Assembly (NCBI RefSeq): GCF_009870065.1
Contig: NZ_WWIA01000132.1
Coordinates: forward strand, 1-51,606
Length of the DNA stretch: 51,606 nucleotides
Direction: 5' to 3'
Source: Streptomyces sp. SID5785
GTDB taxonomy: Bacteria > Actinomycetota > Actinomycetes > Streptomycetales > Streptomycetaceae
Position numbers and translations under genes: made by a program. The notes beneath the pieces are model-generated. The model was not told the origin of the DNA. It was given only the letters and a program-made list of their open reading frames with translations, and ran no database searches. Within the stretch, counting starts at the first letter, position 1. Each line of letters begins with the position of its first letter. Of the stretch, positions 8,218 through 17,451 are shown piece by piece.

Positions 8218-8535
8218 ATGAAGGCATTCCGGCTGGATGAACTGGAGGCGGAGCGCGCCGCCAACGACGGTGCGTATCTGCAGTTTCTGCGTGAGCGGAA
8301 CATGTCGGTCGGCCTGTACGCGCTGAACGCGGGGGAGCACGATCCGCAGCAGCCGCACGGGCAGGACGAGGTCTACCTCGTGGTCAGCGGGCGGGCCTCG
8401 ATCACCGTGGGCATGGAGACCACGCAGGTCGGGCGCGGCAGCGTGGTCTACGTCCCGGCGGGCGTCGCCCACAAGTTCCACCACATCAGCGAGGACCTGA
8501 GGGTGCTCGTGGTGTTCTCCCCGCCGGAGGGGTGA
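8218..8535 (+). CDS. Cupin domain protein
   Basis: A 105-residue single-domain cupin. The first metal-binding motif is HGQDEVYLVVSGRASI (H, E) and the second includes GSVVYVPAGVAHKFHH (final H). Such proteins can be metal-dependent enzymes or sugar-type binding domains; nothing here decides which. The ATG at 8218 starts 59 bp from the divergent holin-like gene. A hairpin at 8588-8608 follows. Confidence 0.83.
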   Translation: MKAFRLDELEAERAANDGAYLQFLRERNMSVGLYALNAGEHDPQQPHGQDEVYLVVSGRASITVGMETTQVGRGSVVYVPAGVAHKFHHISEDLRVLVVFSPPEG

Positions 8536-8587
8536 GACCGGACCCCAGGGTTCCCTCAGGGTCGGCTCAGGGGAGGACAGGGGATGC

Positions 8588-8608
8588 GAGGGCCCCGAAC
8601 GGGCCCTC
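8588..8608 (+). terminator. Short hairpin after the cupin gene
   Basis: GAGGGCCC (8588-8595), five-base loop, GGGCCCTC (8601-8608). It probably ends the cupin transcript before the next plus-strand gene. Confidence 0.55.
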
Positions 8609-8679
8609 GGCATGTCAGCATCGAGTGCAGGACGTCGGACGAGCCCCCGTCGAGGGGCCGTGAGCGAAGGAGCGAGGCA

Positions 8680-8892
8680 GTGCGAGAGATATTCGCGGGC
8701 ATGCCGTGGTGGGTGAAGTGGGTCGCGGTGCCGGTCATCGCCCTGGTCGTGTTCGGCGGGCTGATCGCCAGCGTCGTCGGGTTCGTGATCGGCCTGCTGT
8801 TCAAGGTGCTGGTGTTCGCCGCGCTGGTCGGTGGACTCATCTACGTCGTACGGAAGTTCATGACGGGGTCCTCCTCGCGCAGCGACTGGTGA
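8680..8892 (+). CDS. DUF5326-like small membrane protein
   Basis: A 70-residue protein made of two membrane helices (WWVKWVAVPVIALVVFGGLI and LLFKVLVFAALVGGLIYVV) and a short polar tail ending SSSRSDW. It resembles the actinobacterial DUF5326 family, with no known function. The GTG start at 8680 has a good AAGGAG-type site about 10 bases upstream; the longer reading frame upstream lies over the hairpin at 8588-8608 and is unlikely to be coding. Confidence 0.72.
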   Translation: MREIFAGMPWWVKWVAVPVIALVVFGGLIASVVGFVIGLLFKVLVFAALVGGLIYVVRKFMTGSSSRSDW

Positions 8893-8910
8893 GCCGACGC
8901 GTGAGTCGGC
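8893..8910 (+). terminator. Hairpin after the DUF5326-like gene
   Basis: GCCGAC (8893-8898), loop, GTCGGC (8905-8910), immediately after the stop. More GC-rich palindromic units (GCCGGC, CGATGCG repeats) continue to about 8950. Confidence 0.45.
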
Positions 8911-9135
8911 GCGCGGGCCGATGCGCCGGCCGATGCGTCGGCGGGCCGGCCCACCGCGCGGCGGACACACCTCCGAGCCCCGGTCGTCGCGTCGCGCGAA
9001 GGTTCGCACGACCGGGGGAAGTTTCGGTTCCGGACACCCACCGAGCGGTGGCCACGGTTTAAAGTCCGGATTCCGACGGCTTCACCCCCGTGAGCCCCGG
9101 GTATGCGGGGGCCTCATGCGCATCGGGAGTGAACC

Positions 9136-9915
9136 TTGGCCACAGCCGCTGACCCCGCACCCCCAGCCCAGCAGACCCTCATCGGCTCCGTGCAGCGGGC
9201 CCTGAGACTGCTCGAGGCGGTCGCCACGCACGACGGCGGAGCCCCGGCCAAGCAGCTCGCCCGGGAGGCCGGGGTGGCTCTGCCCACGGCCTACCACCTG
9301 CTGCGGACCCTCACCCACGAGGGCTATCTCCGCAAGGAACAGGGCGTCTTCGTCTTCGGCGAGGCCGCCGAGCGGCTGAGCAACGCGGCCGCGCAGCAGA
9401 ATCGTCGCGGCATGATCAGCGACGCGCTGCAGCACTGGCGGGACACCATCGGCGTCCCCGTCTACTTCGCGGTCTACCGCGAGGGCGAGATCGAGATCGT
9501 CGCCGTCGCGGACACTCCGGCCAATCCGGCCGTCGAGGAATGGGCCGACTTCCGCGAGACCGGTCACGCCCACGCGATCGGCCAGTGCCTGCTGTCCCAG
9601 CTGGGCGAACAGGCGCGCCAGGACCACCTCGACCGTTACCCCACCCGGGCCATCACGCCGTACTCCGTTCGGGACGACCGGTCGCTGCTGCGCAAGCTGG
9701 GCGAGGTCGGCCGGATGGAGCCGCTCGTCGAGTGGCAGGAGTACGCGCTCGGGACGGCCTGCGCGGCGTTTCCCATCACCATCGGCTCGACGGCGGCCAC
9801 GCTCGCCGTCTCGCTCCCCTCGCACCAGGCGGAGCGGCTGGTGCCGCTGGCGCGCCGGCTGCAGGACGAGATCGGGCGACTCGTAGCGACACTCGCCTTC
9901 TCTATCAGCATCTGA
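9136..9915 (+). CDS. ssgR: IclR family activator of ssgA (SsgR)
   Basis: A 259-residue IclR protein. The N-terminal winged helix (~residues 14-75) contains LLEAVATHDGGAPAKQLAREA and LPTAYHLLRTLTHEGYLRKE. The C-terminal effector domain contains the family signature area (GHAHAIGQCLLSQL). It lies directly upstream of ssgA, the position of ssgR, which is reported to activate ssgA for sporulation in S. coelicolor. The start is TTG at 9136 with GGGAG upstream. The 100-bp gap to ssgA should contain the SsgR-dependent promoter. Confidence 0.9.
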   Translation: MATAADPAPPAQQTLIGSVQRALRLLEAVATHDGGAPAKQLAREAGVALPTAYHLLRTLTHEGYLRKEQGVFVFGEAAERLSNAAAQQNRRGMISDALQHWRDTIGVPVYFAVYREGEIEIVAVADTPANPAVEEWADFRETGHAHAIGQCLLSQLGEQARQDHLDRYPTRAITPYSVRDDRSLLRKLGEVGRMEPLVEWQEYALGTACAAFPITIGSTAATLAVSLPSHQAERLVPLARRLQDEIGRLVATLAFSISI

Positions 9916-10015
9916 AAACTCACTCCTTGTGATCCTCTGTATACGTTGAGCAAGATGCGAGCAGCGTCAGGAAGGCCATTCCTGGCCAATCGACGGCAAG
10001 TTGACGGGGTAGGCG

Positions 10016-10483
10016 ATGCGCGAGTCGGTACAGGCAGTACAAGCAGAGGTCATGATGAGCTTCCTCGTCTCGGAGGAGCTCTCGTTCCGCATTCCGGTGG
10101 AGCTCAAGTACGAGTCCACCGACCCGTATGCGGTGCGGCTCACTTTCCACCTCCCCGGAGACGCCCCGGTGACCTGGGCGTTCGGCCGTGAGCTGCTGGT
10201 CGACGGGGTCAACGGAGCGACCGGCGACGGCGATGTGCGGGTCTCCCCCGTGGAGCGCGCGGGTGGCGGCGGCACCGGGGAGCTGCCGGGCGAGGTCCAC
10301 ATCAGGCTCCAGGTGGGCAGCGACCAGGCGCTGTTCCGCGCGGGTGTCGCGCCGGTGATCGCGTTCCTCGACCGCACGGACAAGCTGGTTCCGCTCGGTC
10401 AGGAGCAGGCGCTCGCCGACTTCGAGGCGGATCTCGACCAGGCCCTCGACCGGATCCTCGCCGAGGAGCAGAGCGCGGGCTGA
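10016..10483 (+). CDS. ssgA: Sporulation and cell division protein SsgA
   Basis: A 155-residue SsgA-like protein. The core (MMSFLVSEELSFRIPVEL, DPYAVRLTFHLPGDAPVTWA, FGRELLVDGV, DRTDKLVPLGQE, LDRILAEEQSAG) is close to SsgA as I recall it from S. coelicolor. SsgA marks sites of septation and germination and helps place SsgB/FtsZ in aerial hyphae. Compared with the recalled ~136-residue protein there is extra sequence: an N-terminal VQA repeat (SVQAVQAEV) and a Gly-rich insertion after the VRVSPVE segment. A GGGGTAGG site precedes the ATG. Confidence 0.93.
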   Translation: MRESVQAVQAEVMMSFLVSEELSFRIPVELKYESTDPYAVRLTFHLPGDAPVTWAFGRELLVDGVNGATGDGDVRVSPVERAGGGGTGELPGEVHIRLQVGSDQALFRAGVAPVIAFLDRTDKLVPLGQEQALADFEADLDQALDRILAEEQSAG

Positions 10484-10559
10484 CTCTCCACCGGCCCCGC
10501 CAGACGACAGACGTAACGCTTCAGCAGCGCGGTGCTCCCGAGCCGTTCCGCGCGCCGGT

Positions 10560-11894
10560 TCAGCGCTTGCGTCGTCGTCCCCTGCCACCGCGCCCCGGAG
10601 CGCCCTGCACGGCCTCCTGCGGCCCCTGACGGTCGGCGGACACCACCAGGGCGGCCAGCGCCGTCGTCACCGGCACAGAGGCGACCAGGCCGATCGAGCC
10701 GACGAGCGTGCGCACGATCTCCTCGGCCACCAGCTCGCTGTTGGCCACGTCGGTCACGCTGCTCTGTGCGATCGAGAAGAGCAGCAGCAGCGGCAGCGCC
10801 GCGCCCGCGTACGCGAGGACCAGGGTGTTCACGACCGAGGCGATGTGGTCGCGCCCGATCCGGATCCCCGCGCGGTACAGGCCGCGCCAGCCCATCGAGG
10901 GATTCGCCTCGTGCAGTTCCCACACGGCCGAGGTCTGCGTGACCGTCACATCGTCGAGCACACCGAGCGAGCCGATGATGACGCCGGCGAGCAGCAGACC
11001 GCTCATGTCGATGTCCGGATACAGGCCGTGGATCAGTCCGGTGCTGTCGTCCGTGTTGCCGGTCAGCGCCGCCCAGCCGATGAACAGCGAGCCCAGCAGG
11101 CCGATCAGGAGCAGGGACACGAGCGTGCCGAGCACCGCGACGGAGGTGCGGGCCGACAGGCCGTGGCACATGTAGAGCGCGATCAGCATGATCGCGCTCG
11201 CCCCGACCACCGCCACCACCAGGGGGTTCGAGCCCTGGAGGATCGCGGGGAGGATGAAGAAGGTCAGCACCATGAAGCTGACCGCGAGCGCGACCAGGGC
11301 CATGAGTCCACGCAGCCGGCCCACCACGACCACCGCCACCGCGAAGATCCCGGCGAGCAGTGCCATGGGGATCTTCCGGTTCACGTCGGTGACCGAGTAC
11401 TGAAGGTTCTTCGGCGCGTCCGGCGCGTACGAGACGATCACCTTCTGGCCCTCGTGCAGCTGCCGGGGCGAACTCGGCTGGACGATCTCGGTGAACGTAC
11501 GGCCCTTGTCCTTGCCGGTGTCCACCCGCACCGTCGCGTTCTCGCACTCGCCGGAGGGGGCCTGACCGTTCCCGTCCCCGGTGCCAGCGGTGGGGTCCTC
11601 GCCGAGCGTCGCTCCACCCTCGGCATGCACCGACTTGCAGTCCACCTTCGCGATCTCGGTCACCGTGGCCTGCTGGGTCTGCCGGTCGAAGCCCACACCG
11701 GTGCGGTCGTGGGCCGGGGCGCCGCCCGGCCACAGCACTGCGAGGCCCACCACGACGGCCACGGAGAACGGGATCAGGATTGCGGCGATGACCTTCCGCA
11801 GATGCCGCGAGACGGGCGCCGCGGGTCCATGGCTGTGCGAGTGCCCGTGCGGCGCGTGGGGCGGCGGCGGAGGAGGCTGCTGGGTGCTGGTCAC
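10560..11894 (-). CDS. YibE/F family multi-pass membrane protein
   Basis: A 444-residue protein with a His-rich cytoplasmic N-terminus (HAPHGHSHSHGP), one helix (~34-55), an extracytoplasmic domain (~60-165), then at least six helices typical of the YibE/F-like family (DVNRKIPMALLAGIFAVAVV, GVIIGSLGVLDDVTVTQ, VVNTLVLAYAGAALPLLLLF). The family has no proven function, although small-molecule or metal export has been suggested. It converges with ssgA and diverges from thiC; the region in between carries the TPP riboswitch of thiC. Confidence 0.85.
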   Translation of the reverse strand: MTSTQQPPPPPPHAPHGHSHSHGPAAPVSRHLRKVIAAILIPFSVAVVVGLAVLWPGGAPAHDRTGVGFDRQTQQATVTEIAKVDCKSVHAEGGATLGEDPTAGTGDGNGQAPSGECENATVRVDTGKDKGRTFTEIVQPSSPRQLHEGQKVIVSYAPDAPKNLQYSVTDVNRKIPMALLAGIFAVAVVVVGRLRGLMALVALAVSFMVLTFFILPAILQGSNPLVVAVVGASAIMLIALYMCHGLSARTSVAVLGTLVSLLLIGLLGSLFIGWAALTGNTDDSTGLIHGLYPDIDMSGLLLAGVIIGSLGVLDDVTVTQTSAVWELHEANPSMGWRGLYRAGIRIGRDHIASVVNTLVLAYAGAALPLLLLFSIAQSSVTDVANSELVAEEIVRTLVGSIGLVASVPVTTALAALVVSADRQGPQEAVQGAPGRGGRGRRRKR

Positions 11895-12028
11895 CGCACG
11901 ATCATCGCAACAACGGAAGGGGCCCTCTGTTCAACGCGTCCGGCTTGACGCTAGCGTGGGGGCACCTTTGTACACGCGGGAGCTCGGAGCACCGGGCTGA
12001 GAGGGCGCTGACCTCCGTCCCAGCGCGT

Positions 12029-12042
12029 GTTTCACGTGAAAC
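12029..12042. promoter_or_regulatory. parS site 1 in the thiC leader
   Basis: Exact GTTTCACGTGAAAC. It lies in the variable arm of the TPP riboswitch, 22 bp (about two helix turns) from a second copy. Confidence 0.9.
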
Positions 12043-12050
12043 AGCAAGGT

Positions 12051-12064
12051 GTTTCACGTGAAAC
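12051..12064. promoter_or_regulatory. parS site 2 in the thiC leader
   Basis: Second exact GTTTCACGTGAAAC, 8 bases after the first. As RNA the two copies can pair with each other into a 14-bp stem with an 8-base loop (AGCAAGGT). Confidence 0.9.
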
Positions 12065-12125
12065 GCCGTGGAACGGACATCGCTGCGTCGACCGCCGAAC
12101 CTGTTACCGGGTAATGCCGGCGTAG

Positions 12126-13931
<1,806 letters not shown>

Positions 13932-13963
13932 TCTTCTGGCGTCTCAGTGACCCCCTGCACAGA

Positions 13964-14002
13964 GATCGCCCCCAGCTCCGGGATGTCGAGCTGGGGGCGA
14001 TC
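13964..14002. terminator. Bidirectional terminator between thiC and the DUF397 gene
   Basis: 15-bp perfect stem, GATCGCCCCCAGCTC (13964-13978) and GAGCTGGGGGCGATC (13988-14002). It lies between two convergent genes and belongs to the element, so the element brings its own terminator for the chimeric thiC. Confidence 0.82.
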
Positions 14003-14013
14003 GGCGTTCTTGG

Positions 14014-14220
14014 TCAGACAGTCTTGATGTCGTCCGTGAATGCGGCCCAGGCGTGGGTGGAGAAGACCAGCGCGGCGGTGGGCTGCTTGCTGTCGCGTAC
14101 GGGGACGACGTCGTGGACGCCGTCGGCGACCTCTACGCAGTTGCCCTGGTCGCCGCTGTAGCTGCTCTTGCGCCAGGTCACGTGATCGAGGTCCGCGCGG
14201 GGCCCGCTGATGTGCTTCAC
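14014..14220 (-). CDS. DUF397 protein
   Basis: A 68-residue protein with the DUF397 pattern WRKSSYSGDQGNCVEVAD followed by VPVRDSKQP and a FSTHAWAAFTDDIK end. In Streptomyces, DUF397 proteins are usually encoded next to XRE regulators with a DUF5753 domain, as here, and some such pairs (WhiJ-type) influence development. Its start overlaps the stop of the XRE gene by 4 bases, which implies translational coupling. Confidence 0.9.
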   Translation of the reverse strand: MKHISGPRADLDHVTWRKSSYSGDQGNCVEVADGVHDVVPVRDSKQPTAALVFSTHAWAAFTDDIKTV

Positions 14221-15074
14221 GTCTGTTCCCTCACTAGGCGCGCGATCATGTCGCGCGACGGATCAATGTCCAGCGCGGCCGCCCTCAGTCGGTCGAAGGT
14301 GCGGCCGTAGGCGATCCGGTCATCATCTCGTTCGAGGTAGACGCTACTCGCCAGGCCCTCTGAATACACCACGTCGAGGTCTGCGTGAACGGGGAACCCC
14401 AGGATGACGAACGGGCCGAGCATCCCGGCGTGGGCGCCGGCGCCGAACGGCAGTATCTGCAGGGTCACGTTGGGTTGCTCCGATGCGTCCAGGAGGCGCT
14501 TGAGCTGCCGGTTCGTGGTGTCTCGGCCCCCGACTTCGCGGCGCAGCACGGACTCGTCCAGGATGGCCCAGAGCTGGAGGGGGTCTTCCCGGTTCAGGGC
14601 TGCGTTCTGGCGGGCCACGCGCACGTCGACCAATGCGTTGACCTCGTCGGGGGTGCGTTCTGGCTTGAGGGCGCGGATGATGCTGCGGGCGTAGTCGGGG
14701 GTCTGGAGCAGGCCCGGGACCAGGACCGTCTCAAAGCTGCGCGCTGATGACGCCTCGGCCTCGAAGCTGATGTAGTCGAGATACCGCGGGGTGAGCACGT
14801 CGTTGTACGGCTGCCACCAGACCCGCCGCTTGCCTTCGCGCGCCAGCGCTTCCAGCCCATCGCGGGTCTCTGTGTCCTCGACCGCGTAGAGCTTGAGAAG
14901 TGCTCCGACCTCGTGGGGGCGCAGGCCGCTGCGTCCGGCCTCGATGCGGCTGATCTTCGACGGGTGCCACTTCATCTGTTCTGCGGCTTCGTCTCCGGTC
15001 AGACCTCGGCGGTCGCGGAGTTTGCGCAGCTCGGCGCCGAGCATCCGCCGGCGCATGGTCGGAATCGCGGCCAT
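14217..15074 (-). CDS. XRE family regulator with DUF5753 domain
   Basis: A 285-residue protein. Residues ~8-65 form an XRE helix-turn-helix (LRKLRDRRGLTGDEAAEQ, WHPSKISRIEAGRSG). The rest matches the DUF5753 effector domain (YISFEAEASSARSFETVLVPGLLQTPDY, QLWAILDESVLRREVGG, LQILPFGAGAHAGM). A GGGGAGGTG site precedes the ATG. It forms a coupled pair with the downstream DUF397 gene. It is the likely regulator of the element's divergent cargo operon that starts at 15206, but no operator was identified. Confidence 0.9.
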   Translation of the reverse strand: MAAIPTMRRRMLGAELRKLRDRRGLTGDEAAEQMKWHPSKISRIEAGRSGLRPHEVGALLKLYAVEDTETRDGLEALAREGKRRVWWQPYNDVLTPRYLDYISFEAEASSARSFETVLVPGLLQTPDYARSIIRALKPERTPDEVNALVDVRVARQNAALNREDPLQLWAILDESVLRREVGGRDTTNRQLKRLLDASEQPNVTLQILPFGAGAHAGMLGPFVILGFPVHADLDVVYSEGLASSVYLERDDDRIAYGRTFDRLRAAALDIDPSRDMIARLVREQT

Positions 15075-15205
15075 CGGGCACCTCCCCTTACTCGTGGCTG
15101 GTCACCGTATTGCTTGCGGCCTTTGGTTCACACCTCAACTTCCATAAGTGCACGTGCACTCGAGGTGAAGTGCTTGCGCATCTGTGAGTGGCAGGAGCGT
15201 CCTGA

Positions 15206-15532
15206 GTGAGCACGTTGCGCGACGTGATCGCATGGTCACTGTCGGGCGATCTTGATGTTCGCGCTGCCCTGTTCCGGGGCCGCACCGCAATGCACAGCGT
15301 GGAGGCGGAGCACGTGATCGAACGAAACCGCTCCGAGATCGGGGCCCTCGTCGTGGACACACGGACAGGGCGTATCGGCGTGGTCATGGGCCATGAGGGG
15401 CCCTACGCCCAGCTCCGTCCGGTGAGCGGAGGCCGGGAATGGGATGCCCCGCCCGGATCACTGAGGGAGGCGACGGCGGCCGAGGGGATGAGCGCCAAGG
15501 TTGCTGTCGCCAACGGGCGGTGGGGTAAGTGA
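15206..15532 (+). CDS. Small hypothetical protein of the element
   Basis: 108 residues from the GTG at 15206 (CAGGAG lies about 10 bases upstream); an ATG at 15290 would give an 80-residue form. The conserved-looking part is GALVVDTRTGRIGVVMGHEG then AQLRPVSGGREWDAPPGSLR, a pattern I recall from small Streptomyces proteins near XRE/DUF397 genes. No known function. Its stop overlaps the GTG start of the next gene (GTGA), starting a chain of coupled genes. Confidence 0.65.
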   Translation: MSTLRDVIAWSLSGDLDVRAALFRGRTAMHSVEAEHVIERNRSEIGALVVDTRTGRIGVVMGHEGPYAQLRPVSGGREWDAPPGSLREATAAEGMSAKVAVANGRWGK

Positions 15533-15765
15533 GCGTGAGATCCGAACTGCGCACGGTGACATGGACCTTGGAGCCGGACCGCGAGCCGGACGCAGAGCCG
15601 AGCACGTATGCGATGCAGTGCGCGGTGTGCGAGGAGACTTCGACGGCAAGCGTCGACTTCGGGGAGCCGCAGGAGTGGGTTCTCGCTCATGGCGCGGCTC
15701 ATCCCTCGCACCACTCCTACCGGGAGGTCATCACCCGCCCCTGGCGCGCCTGGTGGCGACCGTGA
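15529..15765 (+). CDS. Small hypothetical protein with CxxC motif (possibly DUF7848-like)
   Basis: A 78-residue protein: LRTVTWTLEPD, MQCAVCEETSTAS, then EWVLAHGAAHPSHHSYREV and a Trp-rich end. The CxxC plus conserved HxxxH spacing suggests a small zinc-binding fold; resemblance to DUF7848 is from memory and weak. It starts at a GTG that overlaps the previous stop and its own stop overlaps the next GTG, so it is the middle of a translationally coupled set. Confidence 0.6.
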   Translation: MSVRSELRTVTWTLEPDREPDAEPSTYAMQCAVCEETSTASVDFGEPQEWVLAHGAAHPSHHSYREVITRPWRAWWRP

Positions 15766-15884
15766 TCGCCCGGGCCCTGGGGTGGTTAGGGCGTCTGGCC
15801 GGCCCCCTACTGATCGTTCTGCTCTCCGGCGCGGTCGGCTTTGTCCTGGGCGTCACCCTGTCCGCGTCACCGCATCAACCCTGA
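15762..15884 (+). CDS. Tiny single-helix membrane peptide
   Basis: 40 residues starting at a GTG that overlaps the upstream stop (GTGA). The sequence is IARALGWLGR followed by a hydrophobic helix (LAGPLLIVLLSGAVGFVLGV) and a short polar end. No family is recognised. Position in the coupled chain supports it being real. Confidence 0.5.
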   Translation: MIARALGWLGRLAGPLLIVLLSGAVGFVLGVTLSASPHQP

Positions 15885-16031
15885 ACTCCCGCCCGTCCTC
15901 CGGACGTCCGTCACACTCCGGCTCCCCCACGGAGACGGCCCGGAGGACGGGCGGGGCACCACCCCTTGCCGACCGGCACTGTCGGCGGGCAGGGCGGCAC
16001 GATGCAGCACTCTCTACACAAGGAGGCAGCG

Positions 16032-16160
16032 ATGGATACGGAGTTGACGCACATGGCCGGTGGAGGCGGTGGAGGTGGCGGTGACCCGCTGCCGGGCGAA
16101 CCGTGGCCGGTCCCACCGGAGCCGCCGTCTCCCGATGGCGGCCCCAAGGTGATTGCCTGA
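16032..16160 (+). CDS. 42-residue Gly/Pro-rich peptide, candidate RiPP precursor
   Basis: Starts at an ATG with a near-perfect AAGGAGG site. Residues 1-9 are a short polar leader-like part (MDTELTHMA), residues 10-17 are eight glycines, and the rest is Pro-rich (DPLPGEPWPVPPEPPSP) ending DGGPKVIA. It holds three aspartates, D2, D18 and D35; D35-G36 is the sequence context most prone to aspartimide formation. The stop lies 1 base before the GTG start of a PIMT-type methyltransferase. Known RiPP clusters pair such methyltransferases with Asp-containing precursors (lanthipeptides, lasso peptides, graspetides and imiditides). Function as a precursor is inference; it could also be a small structural or leader peptide. 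Confidence 0.6.
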   Translation: MDTELTHMAGGGGGGGGDPLPGEPWPVPPEPPSPDGGPKVIA

Positions 16161-16161
16161 C

Positions 16162-17340
16162 GTGGTGGTCACCTCTGAGCACGGGGAGGGGCGGTCCGAA
16201 CTGGGCCGCCTGCTCCTCGCTTCCCAAGCCCTCACTTCGGACTGGGCACCTGCCCTGGCGGCCGTGCCCCGCTCCGAGTTCCTCCCCGACCTGATCTGGC
16301 CCTTCGACATGGACACCGGCCGCAGCATCGCGGTGCGCAGGACGGACGACCCGGTGGCCTGGCACCGCCACGCGAACGCCAACGAACCGATCGTGACCCA
16401 GTGGGACGACGGCAACCACGATGGTCCGGAACCCGGAAGGGTGGCGACCAGTTCGGCGAGCATGCCGAGCGTGGTGTTCTCGATGCTCCGCGACCTGGAC
16501 GTCCACCCGGGCCAGCGAGCCCTGGAGATCGGCACGGGAACCGGCTGGAACGCTGCCCTTCTCGCTCACCGCATCGGAGCCGCCCAGGTGCACTCCGTGG
16601 AAGTCGACCCGGCAGTGGCGGCCACGGCCCGGAAGGCTCTCCACGCCTTCGGAATGCCGGTGGATGTGGCCTGCGGGGACGGCCTACTCGGGCATGCGCC
16701 GACGGCACCGTACGACAGGGTGATCGCCACGGTTGGCCTGCGCACTCTCCCGCACACCTGGGTGAACCAGACCCGCCCCGGCGGAGTGATCGTGGCTCCT
16801 TGGGGCACCGACTACGCTCGCCAGGACGCGGTGGTCCGCCTGGTCGTCTCCGAGGACGGAACGAGCGCCTCAGGCCGCTTCACCGGCCCCGTGGAGTTCA
16901 TGAAGCTCCGCTCCCAACGTCGCCCGTGGCCCCGGCATAACGAGTACGTCCCCGCGGCTGGCGTCTCCGGCGGCGACATCTCCTCGACCCGGCTCGTCGA
17001 GGACGACTTCGTTCGGGAGACCTTCGACGCCCTGCGCTTCGTACTCGGGCTGCGCGTGCCGGACTGCCTGTGCGCGGTCGCCGAGAAACGCGAAGGAACC
17101 CGCCCGGTCTGGCTCTACGGACTCACAGACCGCTCCTGGGCCTGCGTCATCTTCCGCGACGGAGAACCTGAGTCCCGCGTGTACCAGGGCGGCTCTCGCC
17201 GACTGTGGGACGAGACGGAAGCGGCGTACGCCTGGTGGCAGACCCACGGTGAACCCGGCTATGACCGACTCGGCCTGACCGTCACCGCCGAGGAAACCCG
17301 CGCCTGGCTCGACGAACCTGCCGATTCCTGGACTGCTTGA
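16162..17340 (+). CDS. PIMT (L-isoaspartyl) type O-methyltransferase with long C-terminal extension
   Basis: About 392 residues. The SAM-binding core (residues ~95-235) has the motif I ALEIGTGTGWNAALLA and the acidic loop SVEVDPAVA, preceded by ATSSASMPSVVFSML, which aligns with the substrate loop of PIMT. Ordinary PIMTs are about 210-220 residues, so there is roughly 130 extra C-terminal residues; RiPP-associated PIMT homologs also carry such extensions. This resembles the methyltransferase of ATP-grasp peptide maturase systems, but no ATP-grasp gene is present here. I chose GTG 16162, with AAGGTGA 10 bases upstream; a TTG at 16153 overlapping the peptide gene is an alternative. A terminator follows at 17360-17398. 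Confidence 0.82.
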   Translation: MVVTSEHGEGRSELGRLLLASQALTSDWAPALAAVPRSEFLPDLIWPFDMDTGRSIAVRRTDDPVAWHRHANANEPIVTQWDDGNHDGPEPGRVATSSASMPSVVFSMLRDLDVHPGQRALEIGTGTGWNAALLAHRIGAAQVHSVEVDPAVAATARKALHAFGMPVDVACGDGLLGHAPTAPYDRVIATVGLRTLPHTWVNQTRPGGVIVAPWGTDYARQDAVVRLVVSEDGTSASGRFTGPVEFMKLRSQRRPWPRHNEYVPAAGVSGGDISSTRLVEDDFVRETFDALRFVLGLRVPDCLCAVAEKREGTRPVWLYGLTDRSWACVIFRDGEPESRVYQGGSRRLWDETEAAYAWWQTHGEPGYDRLGLTVTAEETRAWLDEPADSWTA

Positions 17341-17359
17341 TCAGGTCCAGGTACCGGTC

Positions 17360-17398
17360 GCCCCTGCCGACTCTCAGTTTCTGTGGGCCGGCAGGGGC
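17360..17398 (+). terminator. Terminator after the methyltransferase gene
   Basis: GCCCCTGCCG (17360-17369) pairs with CGGCAGGGGC (17389-17398), followed by TTTCCTT. It closes the peptide/methyltransferase transcript. Confidence 0.72.
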
Positions 17399-17451
17399 TT
17401 TCCTTGCGGATTAGTGCTCGGCAATCACGTTGACTGCTGCAATGCCGCGCG

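Noticed and set aside
8893..8960. CRISPR-like repeats near GCCGGC/CGATGCG units
   Set aside because: The units are short, irregular and palindromic with no constant spacer length; they are best read as hairpins downstream of a gene. No CRISPR array is seen anywhere in the window.
16059..16083. Poly-glycine codon run as a simple-sequence repeat or tandem repeat locus
   Set aside because: The run is eight mixed glycine codons within a small gene with a strong ribosome site, so it is better explained as coding.
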